From NCBI GenBank assembly GCA_035273885.1, contig DATEOR010000037.1, forward strand, positions 1 to 26,966: a stretch of DNA of 26,966 bases. The letters are read 5' to 3'. Within the stretch, counting starts at the first letter, position 1. Each line of letters starts with the position of its first letter. The position numbers were made by a program, and so were the translations under genes. This stretch comes from DATEOR01 sp035273885 (GTDB lineage Bacteria; Actinomycetota; Thermoleophilia; Gaiellales; Gaiellaceae). The notes under the pieces were generated by a model. The model did no database searches and was not told where the DNA came from. It saw only the letters and a list, made by a program, of their open reading frames with translations. Of this stretch, positions 1 to 7,583 are shown piece after piece.

Positions 1-538
1 TCTGCTCGAGCGCGCGCTCGGAATCGCCGGGCACGACGTCGACACCTCGCACGGCGTCTTCGACCACGGTGACGTCGAAACCCTCCCGCCGGGCGTCGAG
101 CACCGTGTTCTTGACGCAGTAGTCGGTCGCGAGGCCGGCGACGAAGAGGCGGTCGACTCCGCGCTCGCGAAGGAGATCGCCGAGGCGAGTGTCCTGGAAG
201 CCTGAATACCCCTGGCTGTTCGGGTCCTGGCCCTTGTCGATCACCACGTCGACCTTCGCCACCTCGAGGTCGGGATGGAGCTCGGCGCCCGGGGTCCCGG
301 CGACGCAGTGCACCGGCCAGATCGAGGGCGGATCGGCGCCGCGCCACCGGCCCGGGTCGACCTCGATCCCCACGAAGGAGCCGTGGTCGGCCGGATGCCA
401 GTCGCGCGTCGCGATCACGAGGTCGAAGCGGTCGAGCAGCTCGTTGATCGGCCCGGCGATCTCGTCGCCCTCGGCCACGGGCAGCGCGCCGCCAGGGGTG
501 AAGTCGTTCTGGAAGTCGACGATCAGGAGGGCGTCCAC
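1..538 (-). CDS. pncA: Nicotinamidase / isochorismatase-family hydrolase (C-terminus cut by window edge)
   Basis: Cytoplasmic enzyme that hydrolyses nicotinamide to nicotinate and ammonia for NAD recycling. The 179 visible residues carry the family pattern: the first catalytic Asp in LIVDFQNDF near residue 8, the metal-binding DWHPADH segment near residue 45, the Lys in VVIDKGQD, and the nucleophile Cys in ATDYCVKNT. The product runs off the left edge, so its last residues are missing. The start is GTG at 538, directly before the conserved DALLIVDF strand; no ATG lies nearby. A TACCAT hexamer ends 7 bases upstream, suggesting a leaderless mRNA. The gene is divergent from the ECF sigma gene with about 90 bases between them. 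A related isochorismatase-type amidase is the alternative, but DWHPADHGSF and the WPVHCVAGT segment favour PncA. Confidence 0.93.
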   Translation of the reverse strand, partial: MDALLIVDFQNDFTPGGALPVAEGDEIAGPINELLDRFDLVIATRDWHPADHGSFVGIEVDPGRWRGADPPSIWPVHCVAGTPGAELHPDLEVAKVDVVIDKGQDPNSQGYSGFQDTRLGDLLRERGVDRLFVAGLATDYCVKNTVLDARREGFDVTVVEDAVRGVDVVPGDSERALEQ

Positions 539-545
539 GGCGGGA

Positions 546-551
546 ATGGTA
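546..551 (-). promoter_or_regulatory. Candidate -10 element for pncA (TACCAT)
   Basis: On the minus strand TACCAT is followed by 7 bases and then the GTG start, so transcription would begin at or one base before the start codon. No convincing -35 was seen. Confidence 0.35.
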
Positions 552-613
552 TGGACCTCGCGGGCCGCCGCGCGCGTAGGTATCGGGATGGACTTCCTGC
601 GGGCACACGCTCG

Positions 614-619
614 TATAGT
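614..619 (+). promoter_or_regulatory. Candidate -10 element for the ECF sigma gene (TATAGT)
   Basis: TATAGT matches 5 of 6 consensus bases and ends 9 bases before the ATG at 629, predicting a leader of about 0-4 bases. No clear -35 hexamer lies at the right distance. Confidence 0.45.
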
Positions 620-628
620 CGGCACGCC

Positions 629-1168
629 ATGGCTGGAGCGGGCCGCGAGGAGCATGCCTGGGTGCGCGGCGCCCAGGGAGGATCGGCCTCGGACCTCGAG
701 GCGCTTTTCCGCCGCCACTGGCCCGTCGCCTACCGGGCCGCGTATCTCGTCGTCCACGACGCCGCCGCGGCCGAGGACATTGCCCAGGAAGCCTTTCTCT
801 CCGCGGTGCGCGCGCTCGACCGCTTCGACCGCCGGCGGCCGTTCGGGCCGTGGCTGCACCGGATCGTGGTGAACCGCGCGATCGACTGGACGCGGACACG
901 GGCTCTCCGGCGGGAAGTCGGAGACGAGCAACTGGCCGTCGCCCCCGCTCGACCGGAGGCTCCTGCCGACGACCTGAGCGGCGAGACGATGGCGGCGCTC
1001 GCCTCGCTCGCGCCCGATCACCGGGCAGTGATCGTCCTCCGCTACGTCCTCGACTACTCACCAGGCGAGATCGCCGACCTCCTCGAGCTTCCGCGCGGGA
1101 CTGTCAACTCGCGTCTCCGCCGCGGCCTCGACGCCCTGCAGGAGCGCGTCATGAGGGAGCCTTCGTGA
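629..1168 (+). CDS. ECF-type RNA polymerase sigma factor
   Basis: A 179-residue sigma-70 family protein of the extracytoplasmic-function group, directing RNA polymerase to a stress or envelope regulon. Region 2 is visible from about residue 24 (LEALFRRHWPVAYRAAYLV, then AAEDIAQEAFLSAV and FGPWLHRIVVNRAID). Region 4 lies near residues 112-170 (LAPDHRAVIVLRYVLDYS, then IADLLELPRGTVNSRLRRG, the helix-turn-helix). Regions 1 and 3 are absent, as usual for ECFs. The frame is open far upstream, but the ATG at 629 is where homology begins and a -10-like TATAGT sits just before it. Its stop overlaps the start of the next gene (GTGA at 1165-1168), a translational coupling typical of sigma/anti-sigma pairs. 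The subfamily and target promoters cannot be told from this window. Confidence 0.93.
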   Translation: MAGAGREEHAWVRGAQGGSASDLEALFRRHWPVAYRAAYLVVHDAAAAEDIAQEAFLSAVRALDRFDRRRPFGPWLHRIVVNRAIDWTRTRALRREVGDEQLAVAPARPEAPADDLSGETMAALASLAPDHRAVIVLRYVLDYSPGEIADLLELPRGTVNSRLRRGLDALQERVMREPS

Positions 1169-2349
1169 GCGAGGACCGCCTGCGCAGCGCTCTTCGACAG
1201 GCAACCGTCCCGGACGAGGCCGGCGCAGCCGAGCGTGCGTGGCGCGTCGTCGACGCGGCGTTCGAGTCGAGGGAGCCGGTGCGCTGGTCGAGGCGGCATC
1301 GCGGCCCGCTCGTGGCGCTGGTCGCCGCCGGAGCGATCGTCGTGGCAGCCCTGACGCCACCGGGGATGGCCGTCGTCGACCGCTTCCGCGACGCGGTCGG
1401 GCGCGAGCCGTCGCAGCCCGCCCTCGTGAAGCTCCCGGCCCCCGGCCGCCTGCTCGTTCTCTCTCCGGCGGGGGCTTGGGTCGTGGACGGGGACGGCTCG
1501 AAACGGCTCCTGAGCGGCTACGAGGACGCGTCATGGTCTCCGCGCGGCCTCTACGTGATCGCCACACGAGGGCACCAGCTCGTCGCGCTCGACCCGGAGG
1601 GCGAGGTGCCACGCTGGACGCTCTCCCGGACTGAACCGGTCAGCGACCCGCGCTGGTCGGGCGGCGGCCTCGACACCCGCATCGCCTACCGGGCCGGCGA
1701 CACGCTCCATGTCGTCGCCGGCGACGGCTCGCCCGACGCCGTCGTCGCGGATGGGGTCGCCCCCATTGCGCCGGCGTGGAAGCCCGACTCGCACGTGCTC
1801 GCCTACGCCGACGCGGCCGGCCGGGTCCACGCGGTCGATGTCGATACGGGCCGCGAGTTGTCGCGCACACGAGCTGTGGACGGAATACGTGAGCTCGCGT
1901 TCTTCCGCGCCCGCCTCGTCGTCTCGACCGATTCCCGGGTGATCGTGTTCCGCGACGAAGAGGAAACGCCCTTCCTCCGGGTGCCGGCAGGCCATGTGCT
2001 GCTCGACACCGTCCTCCTGCTCTACGGCGGAGTGCTGTACGCCGACTACGACCCGAAGACCGACTCCACGGCGCTCTTCCGCTCGGACTGCACGGTCTCG
2101 GGCGCCTGCCGGCTCATGCCCGACACACGGATGTTCGAAGGGCCTGGACGGATCTCGAACCTCGTCACGTCCCCGGACCTCGCGTGGATCGCAGCGGGCT
2201 GGCCCGCCGCCGATCAGTTCCTGTTCTTCAAGAGCGCTCCCCCCCGGCTCGGGAAGGTCGTTGCTGTCTCGAACATGACCGCGGAGTTCTCGTTGGGCGA
2301 GAACGGCCCCTTCCCGGTCCTCACCGGTTGGGCGCCGCCGGCGCCATGA
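1165..2349 (+). CDS. Membrane protein with extracytoplasmic beta-propeller, probable anti-sigma factor
   Basis: A 394-residue protein translationally coupled to the ECF sigma factor. Residues 1-48 are polar and cytoplasmic, about 49-70 form one membrane helix (PLVALVAAGAIVVAAL), and the rest is a secreted domain with repeated short strands such as GAWVVDGDGSKRLL, DASWSPRG and PAWKPDSHVLAYADAAG. These resemble TolB/WD40-like propeller blades. By position and topology it should hold the sigma factor at the membrane and respond to an outside signal; this is inference. The N-terminal part has no HxxxCxxC motif, so it is not a zinc anti-sigma (ZAS) domain. Two Cys in DCTVSGACRL of the outer domain could form a disulfide. 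GTG at 1165 is chosen because it overlaps the sigma stop and gives the only compact N-terminus. Confidence 0.85.
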   Translation: MSEDRLRSALRQATVPDEAGAAERAWRVVDAAFESREPVRWSRRHRGPLVALVAAGAIVVAALTPPGMAVVDRFRDAVGREPSQPALVKLPAPGRLLVLSPAGAWVVDGDGSKRLLSGYEDASWSPRGLYVIATRGHQLVALDPEGEVPRWTLSRTEPVSDPRWSGGGLDTRIAYRAGDTLHVVAGDGSPDAVVADGVAPIAPAWKPDSHVLAYADAAGRVHAVDVDTGRELSRTRAVDGIRELAFFRARLVVSTDSRVIVFRDEEETPFLRVPAGHVLLDTVLLLYGGVLYADYDPKTDSTALFRSDCTVSGACRLMPDTRMFEGPGRISNLVTSPDLAWIAAGWPAADQFLFFKSAPPRLGKVVAVSNMTAEFSLGENGPFPVLTGWAPPAP

Positions 2350-2582
2350 AGCCGGGTGCGCTCATCACCCTCGCGGCCGCCACGTTCGCCTGGCCGCCCG
2401 CGGCGAACGACCTGCCCTCGAGGCCGGCGGCACCCGCATCATGCTCGCCGACTACGGGCCGGCACAGGAGGACACGTTCCCGGCCCGACCGAGGCCGGGC
2501 GCTTCAGGCGTTCGTCGAGCTCGGGCCCGGGATCGGCAGGCCGGACGCAACCGGCGTGCTCGACCGGGTCGTGATCAGCTAG
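2346..2582 (+). pseudogene. Short ORF after the anti-sigma gene, probably decayed
   Basis: The open frame of 78 codons starts with ATG overlapping the previous stop (ATGA) and begins like a signal peptide (MKPGALITLAAATFAW). Third-position GC suggests the coding frame changes: frame 1 looks coding to about 2415, the +1 frame looks coding from about 2418 to 2500 (reading EAGGTRIMLADYGPAQED), and frame 1 again to the TAG (VELGPGIGRPDATGVLD). Two compensating frameshifts in an old small secreted-protein gene would explain this. I recognise no family. The alternative is an intact fast-evolving small protein, or simply non-coding sequence. Confidence 0.3.
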
Positions 2583-3064
2583 CCATATCCGTAGCCGCCG
2601 CCATTGTCCTCGTCCGTATCGGAGCCGCCGTGGTCATCGGTCGTCCCCGAGCCCGCGGAGGCAGCGCCGACCGTGAGCTCGCCCTCCATCCCCTGGTCGC
2701 GGTGGCCGTCGACCGGACAGTAGAACTCGTAGGTGCCCGTCTTCGAGAACGTCACCGTCAACTGGGCGGAGCTCCCGGCGCCCACGGTCTCGGTCTCCTC
2801 CTCGACGTCTTGACCCTCGATCTCCAGCGCGTGCCCGGTGCTCCCGTCGTTCGTGAGCGTGAACGTATAGGTACCCGGCTCGTCGATCTGAATGGTCCCG
2901 GGGTCGAAAGAGAATTCTGTCGCGGAGACCGAGATCTCCTTGCCTCCGCCCGGTGAACCCGCGGAGCCGGTGTCCGCAGCTTCGTTACTCGAGCCACAGG
3001 CGCTCAGCCCGAGGGCGGCACACAGCGCGGCGATGGGAACGAGGAAGCGCATCCTTCTCCTCAT
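2579..3064 (-). CDS. Cupredoxin-like lipoprotein
   Basis: A 161-residue exported lipoprotein with a type-1 copper fold. A lipoprotein signal ends in the lipobox LSAC at residues 20-23, so the mature protein is anchored at Cys23. After a Gly/Ser linker, the blue-copper-like domain (about residues 43-132) carries the expected ligand set His78 (STGHALEIEG), Cys116, His121 and Met126 (YCPVDGHRDQGM). It should bind copper and carry electrons outside the cell; the partner is unknown. The last 25 residues are a low-complexity Gly/Asp/Ser/Tyr tail ending in GGGYGYG. A second ATG at 3052 has an AGGAG-like site just upstream and may be the true start. The start lies only 17 bases from the divergent amidohydrolase start. 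Confidence 0.88.
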   Translation of the reverse strand: MRRRMRFLVPIAALCAALGLSACGSSNEAADTGSAGSPGGGKEISVSATEFSFDPGTIQIDEPGTYTFTLTNDGSTGHALEIEGQDVEEETETVGAGSSAQLTVTFSKTGTYEFYCPVDGHRDQGMEGELTVGAASAGSGTTDDHGGSDTDEDNGGGYGYG

Positions 3065-3070
3065 ACGGTA
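3064..3070. promoter_or_regulatory. Possible overlapping divergent -10 elements
   Basis: The seven bases TACGGTA read TACGGT on the plus strand (towards the amidohydrolase) and TACCGT on the minus strand (towards the cupredoxin). Both fit TAnnnT, and TACGGT is also the -10 proposed for the primary sigma gene. The starts of the two genes are too close for separate promoters, so the two would compete. Weak evidence; no -35 assigned. Confidence 0.28.
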
Positions 3071-3081
3071 CGCCGGTCCGA

Positions 3082-4635
3082 TTGGATTGCCTCGTGATCC
3101 TCGAGAACGGCGTCATCCGCACGCTCGACCCCGCGCTGCCGAAGGCGGGGGCGCTGGCCATCGCCGGCGAGCTCGTCGCCGGGGGCGTCGGCACGCACGA
3201 GACGGCGCTCGCGAGCCCCGAGCGCATCGACCTCGGGGGGCGCTGCGTCCTCCCCGGCTTCACGGACTCGCACGTCCATTTCCCGACCTGGGCACTCGCA
3301 CAGCGCCAGGTGCGCCTCGAGGGCACGAGCTCGCTCGACGAGGCGCTCGCCCGCGTGCGCGAGGCTGTGGGATCCGTGCCCGAGGGGAGCTGGCTCCGCG
3401 GGCTGGGCTGGCGGAGCGGCGACTGGTCTCCGGCGGTCGAGCCGACGAAGGAGGCGCTGGACGCGGCCACGGGCGATGTACCGGCCGCGCTCATGGCGCG
3501 CGACTACCACTCGCTCTGGCTGAACTCGGCTGCGCTCGCCCGGGCGAACGGCGACCTCCAGGTTCCGGGCGGAGTCGTCGAGCGCGACGACCAGGGCGAG
3601 CCGACGGGCGTCCTCCGCGAAGAGTGCGCCTGGCATTTCCGCGACGTCTACGTTCGCCCGGCGCACGAGGAGATGGTCGACGCATCGCGCGAAGGGATCC
3701 GGCTCGCGAACTCTCGCGGGGTCGTCGCGATCCACGACAAGGACGGGTGGCTTGGCGCCCTCGCCGTCTTCCAGGAGCTGCAGCAGGACGGCGCGCTCAC
3801 GCTCCGAGTCTGGCAGTCGCTCCCGCACGACCGCATCGACCGGCTCGCGGAGATCGGGCTGTCCTCCGGCCTCGGCGACGGGTATCTCAAGGTGGGCTAC
3901 ATCAAGGCGTTCATGGACGGGACTCTGGGCTCCCAGACCGCCCGAATGCTCGACGGCTCCGGAGTCGAGATCACCAGCCGCCCCGAGCTCGAAGACATCG
4001 TCCGGCGCTCGGCGCGCGCCGGCTTCCCGGTCGCCGTCCACGCGATCGGCAACCTGGCGAACCGGGAGGCCCTCGACGCGTTCGAGGCGACCCAGGAGGA
4101 GTGGAAGCCTCGCGGCCTCCGCCCCCGCATCGAGCACGCACAGCTGCTCGCGCCCGAGGATGTGCCGCGCTTCGCGCAGCTCGGCGTCGCCGCTTCCGTC
4201 CAGTTCAGCCACGCCCCCTCCGACCGCGATCTCGCCGACCGCTTCTGGGGCGAGCTGACCGCGGGCGCCTACGCCTACCGCTCGCTGCTCGACGCAGGCA
4301 CGCATGTCGCGAACGGATCGGACGCGCCGATCGAGGAGCTCGACCCGCTCGCCGGAATCGCCGCCGGAGTCCTCCGCACGATCGACGGCCGGGAGGCCTG
4401 GCATCCCGAGCAGCGGGTCACTGTCGAGGAGGCCGTCCACGCGACGTGCGTCGCGCCCGCGTGGCTCGAAGGAGCCGAGCGCCGCCGCGGCCGTCTCGTC
4501 CCGGGCCAGCTCGCCGACCTCGTCGTCGTCGACGGCGATCCCTTCGAATGCGAGCCCGAGGCGCTCTCGGAGGTGAAGGTGGTCGCGACGATGGCCGGCG
4601 GCAGATGGGTTCACAACCCGCCGCCCTGGGACTAG
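3082..4635 (+). CDS. Amidohydrolase family protein, YtcJ-like (amidohydrolase 3)
   Basis: A metal-dependent hydrolase of about 517 residues with the composite beta-sandwich plus TIM-barrel layout of YtcJ / N-substituted formamide deformylase-like enzymes. Visible motifs in order: the N-terminal strand LVILENGVIRTLD, PGFTDSHVHF with the HxH metal site, the Lys-bearing KAFMDGTLGSQTA, VAVHAIGNLAN, RIEHAQLL, and HVANGSDAPIEELDP with the last metal Asp, then the C-terminal GRLVPGQLADLVVVDGDPF. All expected ligands are present, so it should be active, but the substrate cannot be predicted. TTG at 3082 keeps the first conserved strand; GTG at 3094 is the alternative. The gene is divergent from the cupredoxin and followed 25 bases later by the HxlR regulator, which may or may not control it. 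Confidence 0.9.
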   Translation: MDCLVILENGVIRTLDPALPKAGALAIAGELVAGGVGTHETALASPERIDLGGRCVLPGFTDSHVHFPTWALAQRQVRLEGTSSLDEALARVREAVGSVPEGSWLRGLGWRSGDWSPAVEPTKEALDAATGDVPAALMARDYHSLWLNSAALARANGDLQVPGGVVERDDQGEPTGVLREECAWHFRDVYVRPAHEEMVDASREGIRLANSRGVVAIHDKDGWLGALAVFQELQQDGALTLRVWQSLPHDRIDRLAEIGLSSGLGDGYLKVGYIKAFMDGTLGSQTARMLDGSGVEITSRPELEDIVRRSARAGFPVAVHAIGNLANREALDAFEATQEEWKPRGLRPRIEHAQLLAPEDVPRFAQLGVAASVQFSHAPSDRDLADRFWGELTAGAYAYRSLLDAGTHVANGSDAPIEELDPLAGIAAGVLRTIDGREAWHPEQRVTVEEAVHATCVAPAWLEGAERRRGRLVPGQLADLVVVDGDPFECEPEALSEVKVVATMAGGRWVHNPPPWD

Positions 4636-4648
4636 GGCCACCTCCGTC

Positions 4649-4654
4649 TACAAT
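4649..4654 (+). promoter_or_regulatory. Candidate -10 element for the HxlR gene (TACAAT)
   Basis: TACAAT matches 5 of 6 consensus bases and ends 6 bases before ATG at 4661, so the predicted start of transcription is the A of ATG. A poor -35-like CTGGGA lies 17 bases upstream at 4626-4631. Confidence 0.5.
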
Positions 4655-4660
4655 GAGCCC

Positions 4661-5023
4661 ATGCGCACGATGCGTCCGGTCCATGACGCCAACTGCTCGG
4701 TCGCCTGTACGGCCGACATCATCGGCGCCAAGTGGACGGCGGTGATCGTCCACGACCTGTCCGAAGGAGCCCGCCGCTTCTCCGAGCTCGAGCGCTCCTG
4801 CCCCGGCATCAGCCCGCGCACGCTCTCAGAGCGCCTGCGCGTCCTCGAGCAGGAGGGGATCATCGAGCGGACGAGTGCCCGGCGCCGCGTGGACTACACG
4901 CTGACCTCCAAGGGCGAGGCACTCCTCCCCATCATCGACGCGATGCGGCGGTTCGGGCACGAGTGGCTCGTCCCCGAGCACGGCCACGCCCACTCGGACT
5001 CGGACGATCGCGCTCTCGTCTAG
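4661..5023 (+). CDS. HxlR-family winged-helix transcriptional regulator
   Basis: A 120-residue DNA-binding protein of the HxlR family. The N-terminal Cys12 followed by the TADIIGAKWTAVIVHDL helix is the family signature; the recognition part runs through RRFSELERSCPGISPRTL and the wing through IIERTSARRRVDYTLTSKG (about residues 70-95). Cys12, Cys16 and Cys47 are notable: in the B. subtilis relative HypR a conserved N-terminal Cys takes part in a redox switch, so thiol sensing is possible here, though unproven. It likely acts as a dimeric repressor or activator of a nearby operon. The mRNA is probably leaderless (TACAAT 6 bases upstream and no ribosome site). Its stop codon directly abuts the convergent stop of the M20 dipeptidase. 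Confidence 0.93.
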   Translation: MRTMRPVHDANCSVACTADIIGAKWTAVIVHDLSEGARRFSELERSCPGISPRTLSERLRVLEQEGIIERTSARRRVDYTLTSKGEALLPIIDAMRRFGHEWLVPEHGHAHSDSDDRALV

Positions 5024-6346
5024 CTAGAGGTCTTTGAAGGCGAGCAGGGTCTCGCGCGCGGCCGCGACGCCGAGCGGGATGTAGCGGACGAGAAGGCGCT
5101 CGTTGGGCGAGTGCATGTTGGCGCCCGGAAGCGAGAACCCGGTGAGGATGGTCGGGATGCCGCGTTCGGCGAGCGCGGGCACGAGCGGGATGGTCCCCCC
5201 GCTCCGCAAGAGCAGCGGACGCTTGCCAAGCGCGCGCTCGAAGGCGTCCTGGGCCAGCCTGACCGCCGGTGCATCCGGGGATATGAATCCGGCGGGCGCG
5301 GACGACCACCGCTCGATCTCGATGTCCGCGCCATCGGGAGCGGCATCGCGGAGAAGCCGCTCGAAGGCCGCAGCGATCTCGTCCACGTCCTGGCCGGGGG
5401 CAAGACGGATCGAGACATTCGCCTCCGCCTCCACCGGCAGAACGGTCTTCTGCAGGACCGGAGAGCCACCCGCGATCCCGTTCACGTCAACGGCGGGGCC
5501 GGCGAGCGTGCGGACGTAGAACTCCTCCGCGGCGGCCGCGTCCATCGGGCGCGCGCCCTCGTCAGCGAGTACGTTCGCGCCGGGATCGAGCTCGGCCCAT
5601 GACCGCACCTCCTCCTCCGTGGCGGGAATGACTCCGGCGCGAAGCTCGTCCGGAACGCTCACGACGGCCCCGAGCGCCTGCATCAGCGCGTGCACGCCGT
5701 TCAGGGCCGCGCCGCCGAACATGCCCGAATGAAGATCGCGCTCGCCGCTTCTCAGGCGCACGTGGAAGTAGATGAGCCCGCGCGTGCCGAGGTCGAAAGA
5801 GGGCACGTCTTCGCGGGGCATGCCGCTGTCGAAGATGATGCACGCGTCGGCACCGCGCTCGTCGGCCTCGAGGAACTCGACGATGGAGTGGCCGCCCGTC
5901 TCCTCCTCTCCGTCGAAAGTGATCCGCACGTTGACCGGGAGCTCGCCCGCGCGCGCGAGGAGCTCCGCCGCCTTCAGGACGAGGTAGGAGTTCCCCTTGT
6001 CGTCGATGGAGCCGCGGGCGTAGAGGTAGCCGTCGCGGATCTCGGGCTCGAAGGGGTCGGACTCCCACAGGTCGAGCGGCTCCGCCGGCTGCACGTCGAA
6101 GTGGCCGTAGACCATGACCGTGGGCGCGTCGCCGTCCCCGTTCGACGCGGGAATCTCCCCGATCGCCAGGGGGAAGGTCGACGTCTCGACGAGCTCGGCC
6201 TCGCCTCCGGCCCCTCGCACGAAGTCGCAGACCCATTCGCCGGCACGCCGCACGTCGCCGGCGTGCGCGGGGTCCGCGCTCACGCTCGGGATCCGGAGGA
6301 GCTCGTAGAGCTCCTCCAGCCAGGCCTGGTCGGGACCGTCCGTCAC
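5024..6346 (-). CDS. M20 family dipeptidase (metal-dependent peptidase)
   Basis: A 440-residue cytosolic M20/M25/M40 peptidase resembling the dipeptidase/carnosinase-like branch. Metal ligands and catalytic residues are all visible: His in VMVYGHFDVQP, the bridging Asp in ARGSIDDKGN, the catalytic Glu pair in DGEEETGG, Asp in IIFDSGMPR, and the C-terminal His in GANMHSPNE. The dimerisation lid lies in the middle, around RDLHSGMFGGAALNG. It should hydrolyse di- or short peptides with two Zn or Mn ions. GTG at 6346 is preceded, 8 bases upstream, by TAGACT, so the mRNA may be leaderless. It ends back to back with the HxlR gene with no intergenic bases. Confidence 0.93.
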   Translation of the reverse strand: MTDGPDQAWLEELYELLRIPSVSADPAHAGDVRRAGEWVCDFVRGAGGEAELVETSTFPLAIGEIPASNGDGDAPTVMVYGHFDVQPAEPLDLWESDPFEPEIRDGYLYARGSIDDKGNSYLVLKAAELLARAGELPVNVRITFDGEEETGGHSIVEFLEADERGADACIIFDSGMPREDVPSFDLGTRGLIYFHVRLRSGERDLHSGMFGGAALNGVHALMQALGAVVSVPDELRAGVIPATEEEVRSWAELDPGANVLADEGARPMDAAAAEEFYVRTLAGPAVDVNGIAGGSPVLQKTVLPVEAEANVSIRLAPGQDVDEIAAAFERLLRDAAPDGADIEIERWSSAPAGFISPDAPAVRLAQDAFERALGKRPLLLRSGGTIPLVPALAERGIPTILTGFSLPGANMHSPNERLLVRYIPLGVAAARETLLAFKDL

Positions 6347-6354
6347 GGCCCGCG

Positions 6355-6360
6355 AGTCTA
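6355..6360 (-). promoter_or_regulatory. Candidate -10 element for the M20 dipeptidase (TAGACT)
   Basis: Minus-strand TAGACT (TAnnnT) is separated from the GTG at 6346 by 8 bases, consistent with a near-leaderless transcript. It overlaps the stop of the upstream sigma gene, so read-through could also express the peptidase. Confidence 0.35.
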
Positions 6361-6365
6361 GTCGG

Positions 6366-7412
6366 CTACGCCGCTACGTCGCGCAGCTTCTGCGATTCGG
6401 CCAGCGCCTGCAGCTTCTTCAGGCTCTGGTTCTCGATCTGGCGCACGCGCTCCCGGGTGACGTTGAATGTCCGCCCGACCTCGTCGAGCGTCCGCGGATG
6501 CTGGCCGTCGAGGCCGTAGCGAAGCTCGAGGACGCGGCGCTCGCGCGGCGAGAGCGCGCAGAGAATCCGCTTGAGCGTCTCCTTGCGCAGTGTCGTCTCG
6601 GCGGCGTCGTCGGGAGCGGCGGCGTTCTGATCGGCGAGGAAGTGTCCGAACTCGGATTCCTCCTCGTCACCGACCGGCTTCTCGAGGGAGATGGGCGCCT
6701 GGGCGCTCCGCCGGATCTGCTCGACCTCTTCGCGATCGATCTCGAGCTCGCGGGCGATTTCGTCGGCGGTCGGGTCGTGCCCGAGCTCTGCGAGGAGCTT
6801 GCGCTCGACGCGGCCGATCTTGTTCAGCTTCTCGACGACGTGTACGGGCATGCGGATCGTGCGCGCCTTGTCCGCCAGCGCGCGGGCGACCGCCTGCCGG
6901 ATCCACCACGTGGCGTAGGTGGAGAACTTGAAGCCCTTGCGGTAATCGAACTTCTCCGCCGCGCGGACGAGCCCGATCGTCCCTTCCTGGATAAGGTCGA
7001 GGAAGGGCAGGCCCTGGTTGCGGTAGTTCTTCGCGATCGAGACGACGAGGCGCAGGTTCGCCTCGACCATCTGCTGCTTCGCACGATGGTCGCCGCGCTC
7101 GATCCGCTTGGAGAGCTCGACCTCCTGGGCGGCGGTGAGCAGCGGGACCTTCCCGATGTCCTTGAGGAAGAGCTGGAGGGAATCGGTGGACATTTCGGCC
7201 GCTTCCGGCTGAGCCGTGGTCGCCTCCTCCTCTTCCGGCTCGGCCTCGAGGACCTCGATGTGGAGCTCTTCGAGCGCGCGGTAGAACTCGTCGATTTGAA
7301 CGGTGTCGAACTCGAGCTCGTCGAGCGCGACGGTGACCTCTTCCTGCGTCAGGAAGCCGGCTTCTTGTCCCTGGCGGACGAGCGCCCTGGTGGCGTCTTC
7401 GTCCAGCGTCAC
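6366..7412 (-). CDS. sigA: Primary-type RNA polymerase sigma factor (RpoD/SigA)
   Basis: A group 1 or 2 sigma-70 factor of about 348 residues. It has a short region 1.1 (TRALVRQGQEAGFLTQEEV), region 1.2 from SLQLFLKDIGKVPLLT, region 2 with the core-binding and -10 helices (MVEANLRLVVSIAKNYRN, then FKFSTYATWWIRQAVARAL), region 3 (PVHVVEKLNKIGRVER) and region 4.2 with the -35 helix-turn-helix (LDEVGRTFNVTRERVRQIE). The frame opens at TTG 7445, but codons between 7445 and 7412 are purine-rich and poor in third-position GC, and look like a ribosome-binding leader. GTG at 7412 with GGAG 8 bases upstream is therefore preferred. A consensus-like promoter sits 50-77 bases upstream. Its length matches actinobacterial HrdB/SigA cores without the long N-terminal extension, so it may be the housekeeping factor or a close paralogue. 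Confidence 0.95.
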   Translation of the reverse strand: MTLDEDATRALVRQGQEAGFLTQEEVTVALDELEFDTVQIDEFYRALEELHIEVLEAEPEEEEATTAQPEAAEMSTDSLQLFLKDIGKVPLLTAAQEVELSKRIERGDHRAKQQMVEANLRLVVSIAKNYRNQGLPFLDLIQEGTIGLVRAAEKFDYRKGFKFSTYATWWIRQAVARALADKARTIRMPVHVVEKLNKIGRVERKLLAELGHDPTADEIARELEIDREEVEQIRRSAQAPISLEKPVGDEEESEFGHFLADQNAAAPDDAAETTLRKETLKRILCALSPRERRVLELRYGLDGQHPRTLDEVGRTFNVTRERVRQIENQSLKKLQALAESQKLRDVAA

Positions 7413-7461
7413 GCCTTTCGCTCCATTCCCTCTCCCCTCCTTCAAGCTGACCCCTCCTCTG

Positions 7462-7489
7462 ACCGTATTGACGGCCCCCGGTTTGTCAA
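7462..7489 (-). promoter_or_regulatory. Sigma-70 type promoter of the sigA gene
   Basis: On the minus strand a perfect -35 TTGACA (7489-7484) is followed by a 16-base spacer and TACGGT (7467-7462). Transcription would start near 7455, giving a leader of about 43 bases to GTG 7412 containing GGAGGGG and GGAG. This supports the 7412 start over 7445. It is the clearest two-part promoter in the window. Confidence 0.65.
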
Positions 7490-7583
7490 CGGCTCTCCGT
7501 GCCGGAACCCACGCTTGTGTGGCGCGACTCTTGCACGGCGACCGGACAGTTCGCCATGGGCCAAACGGACTATTTGTTAGACG

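Noticed and set aside
275..628. Upstream extension of the ECF sigma reading frame
   Set aside because: It runs antisense through the nicotinamidase gene; homology and the -10 element both point to ATG 629.
3061..4641. Long open frame (526 codons) on the minus strand opposite the amidohydrolase
   Set aside because: It is an antisense shadow caused by high third-position GC; the plus strand encodes all amidohydrolase motifs and the shadow product has no recognisable domain.
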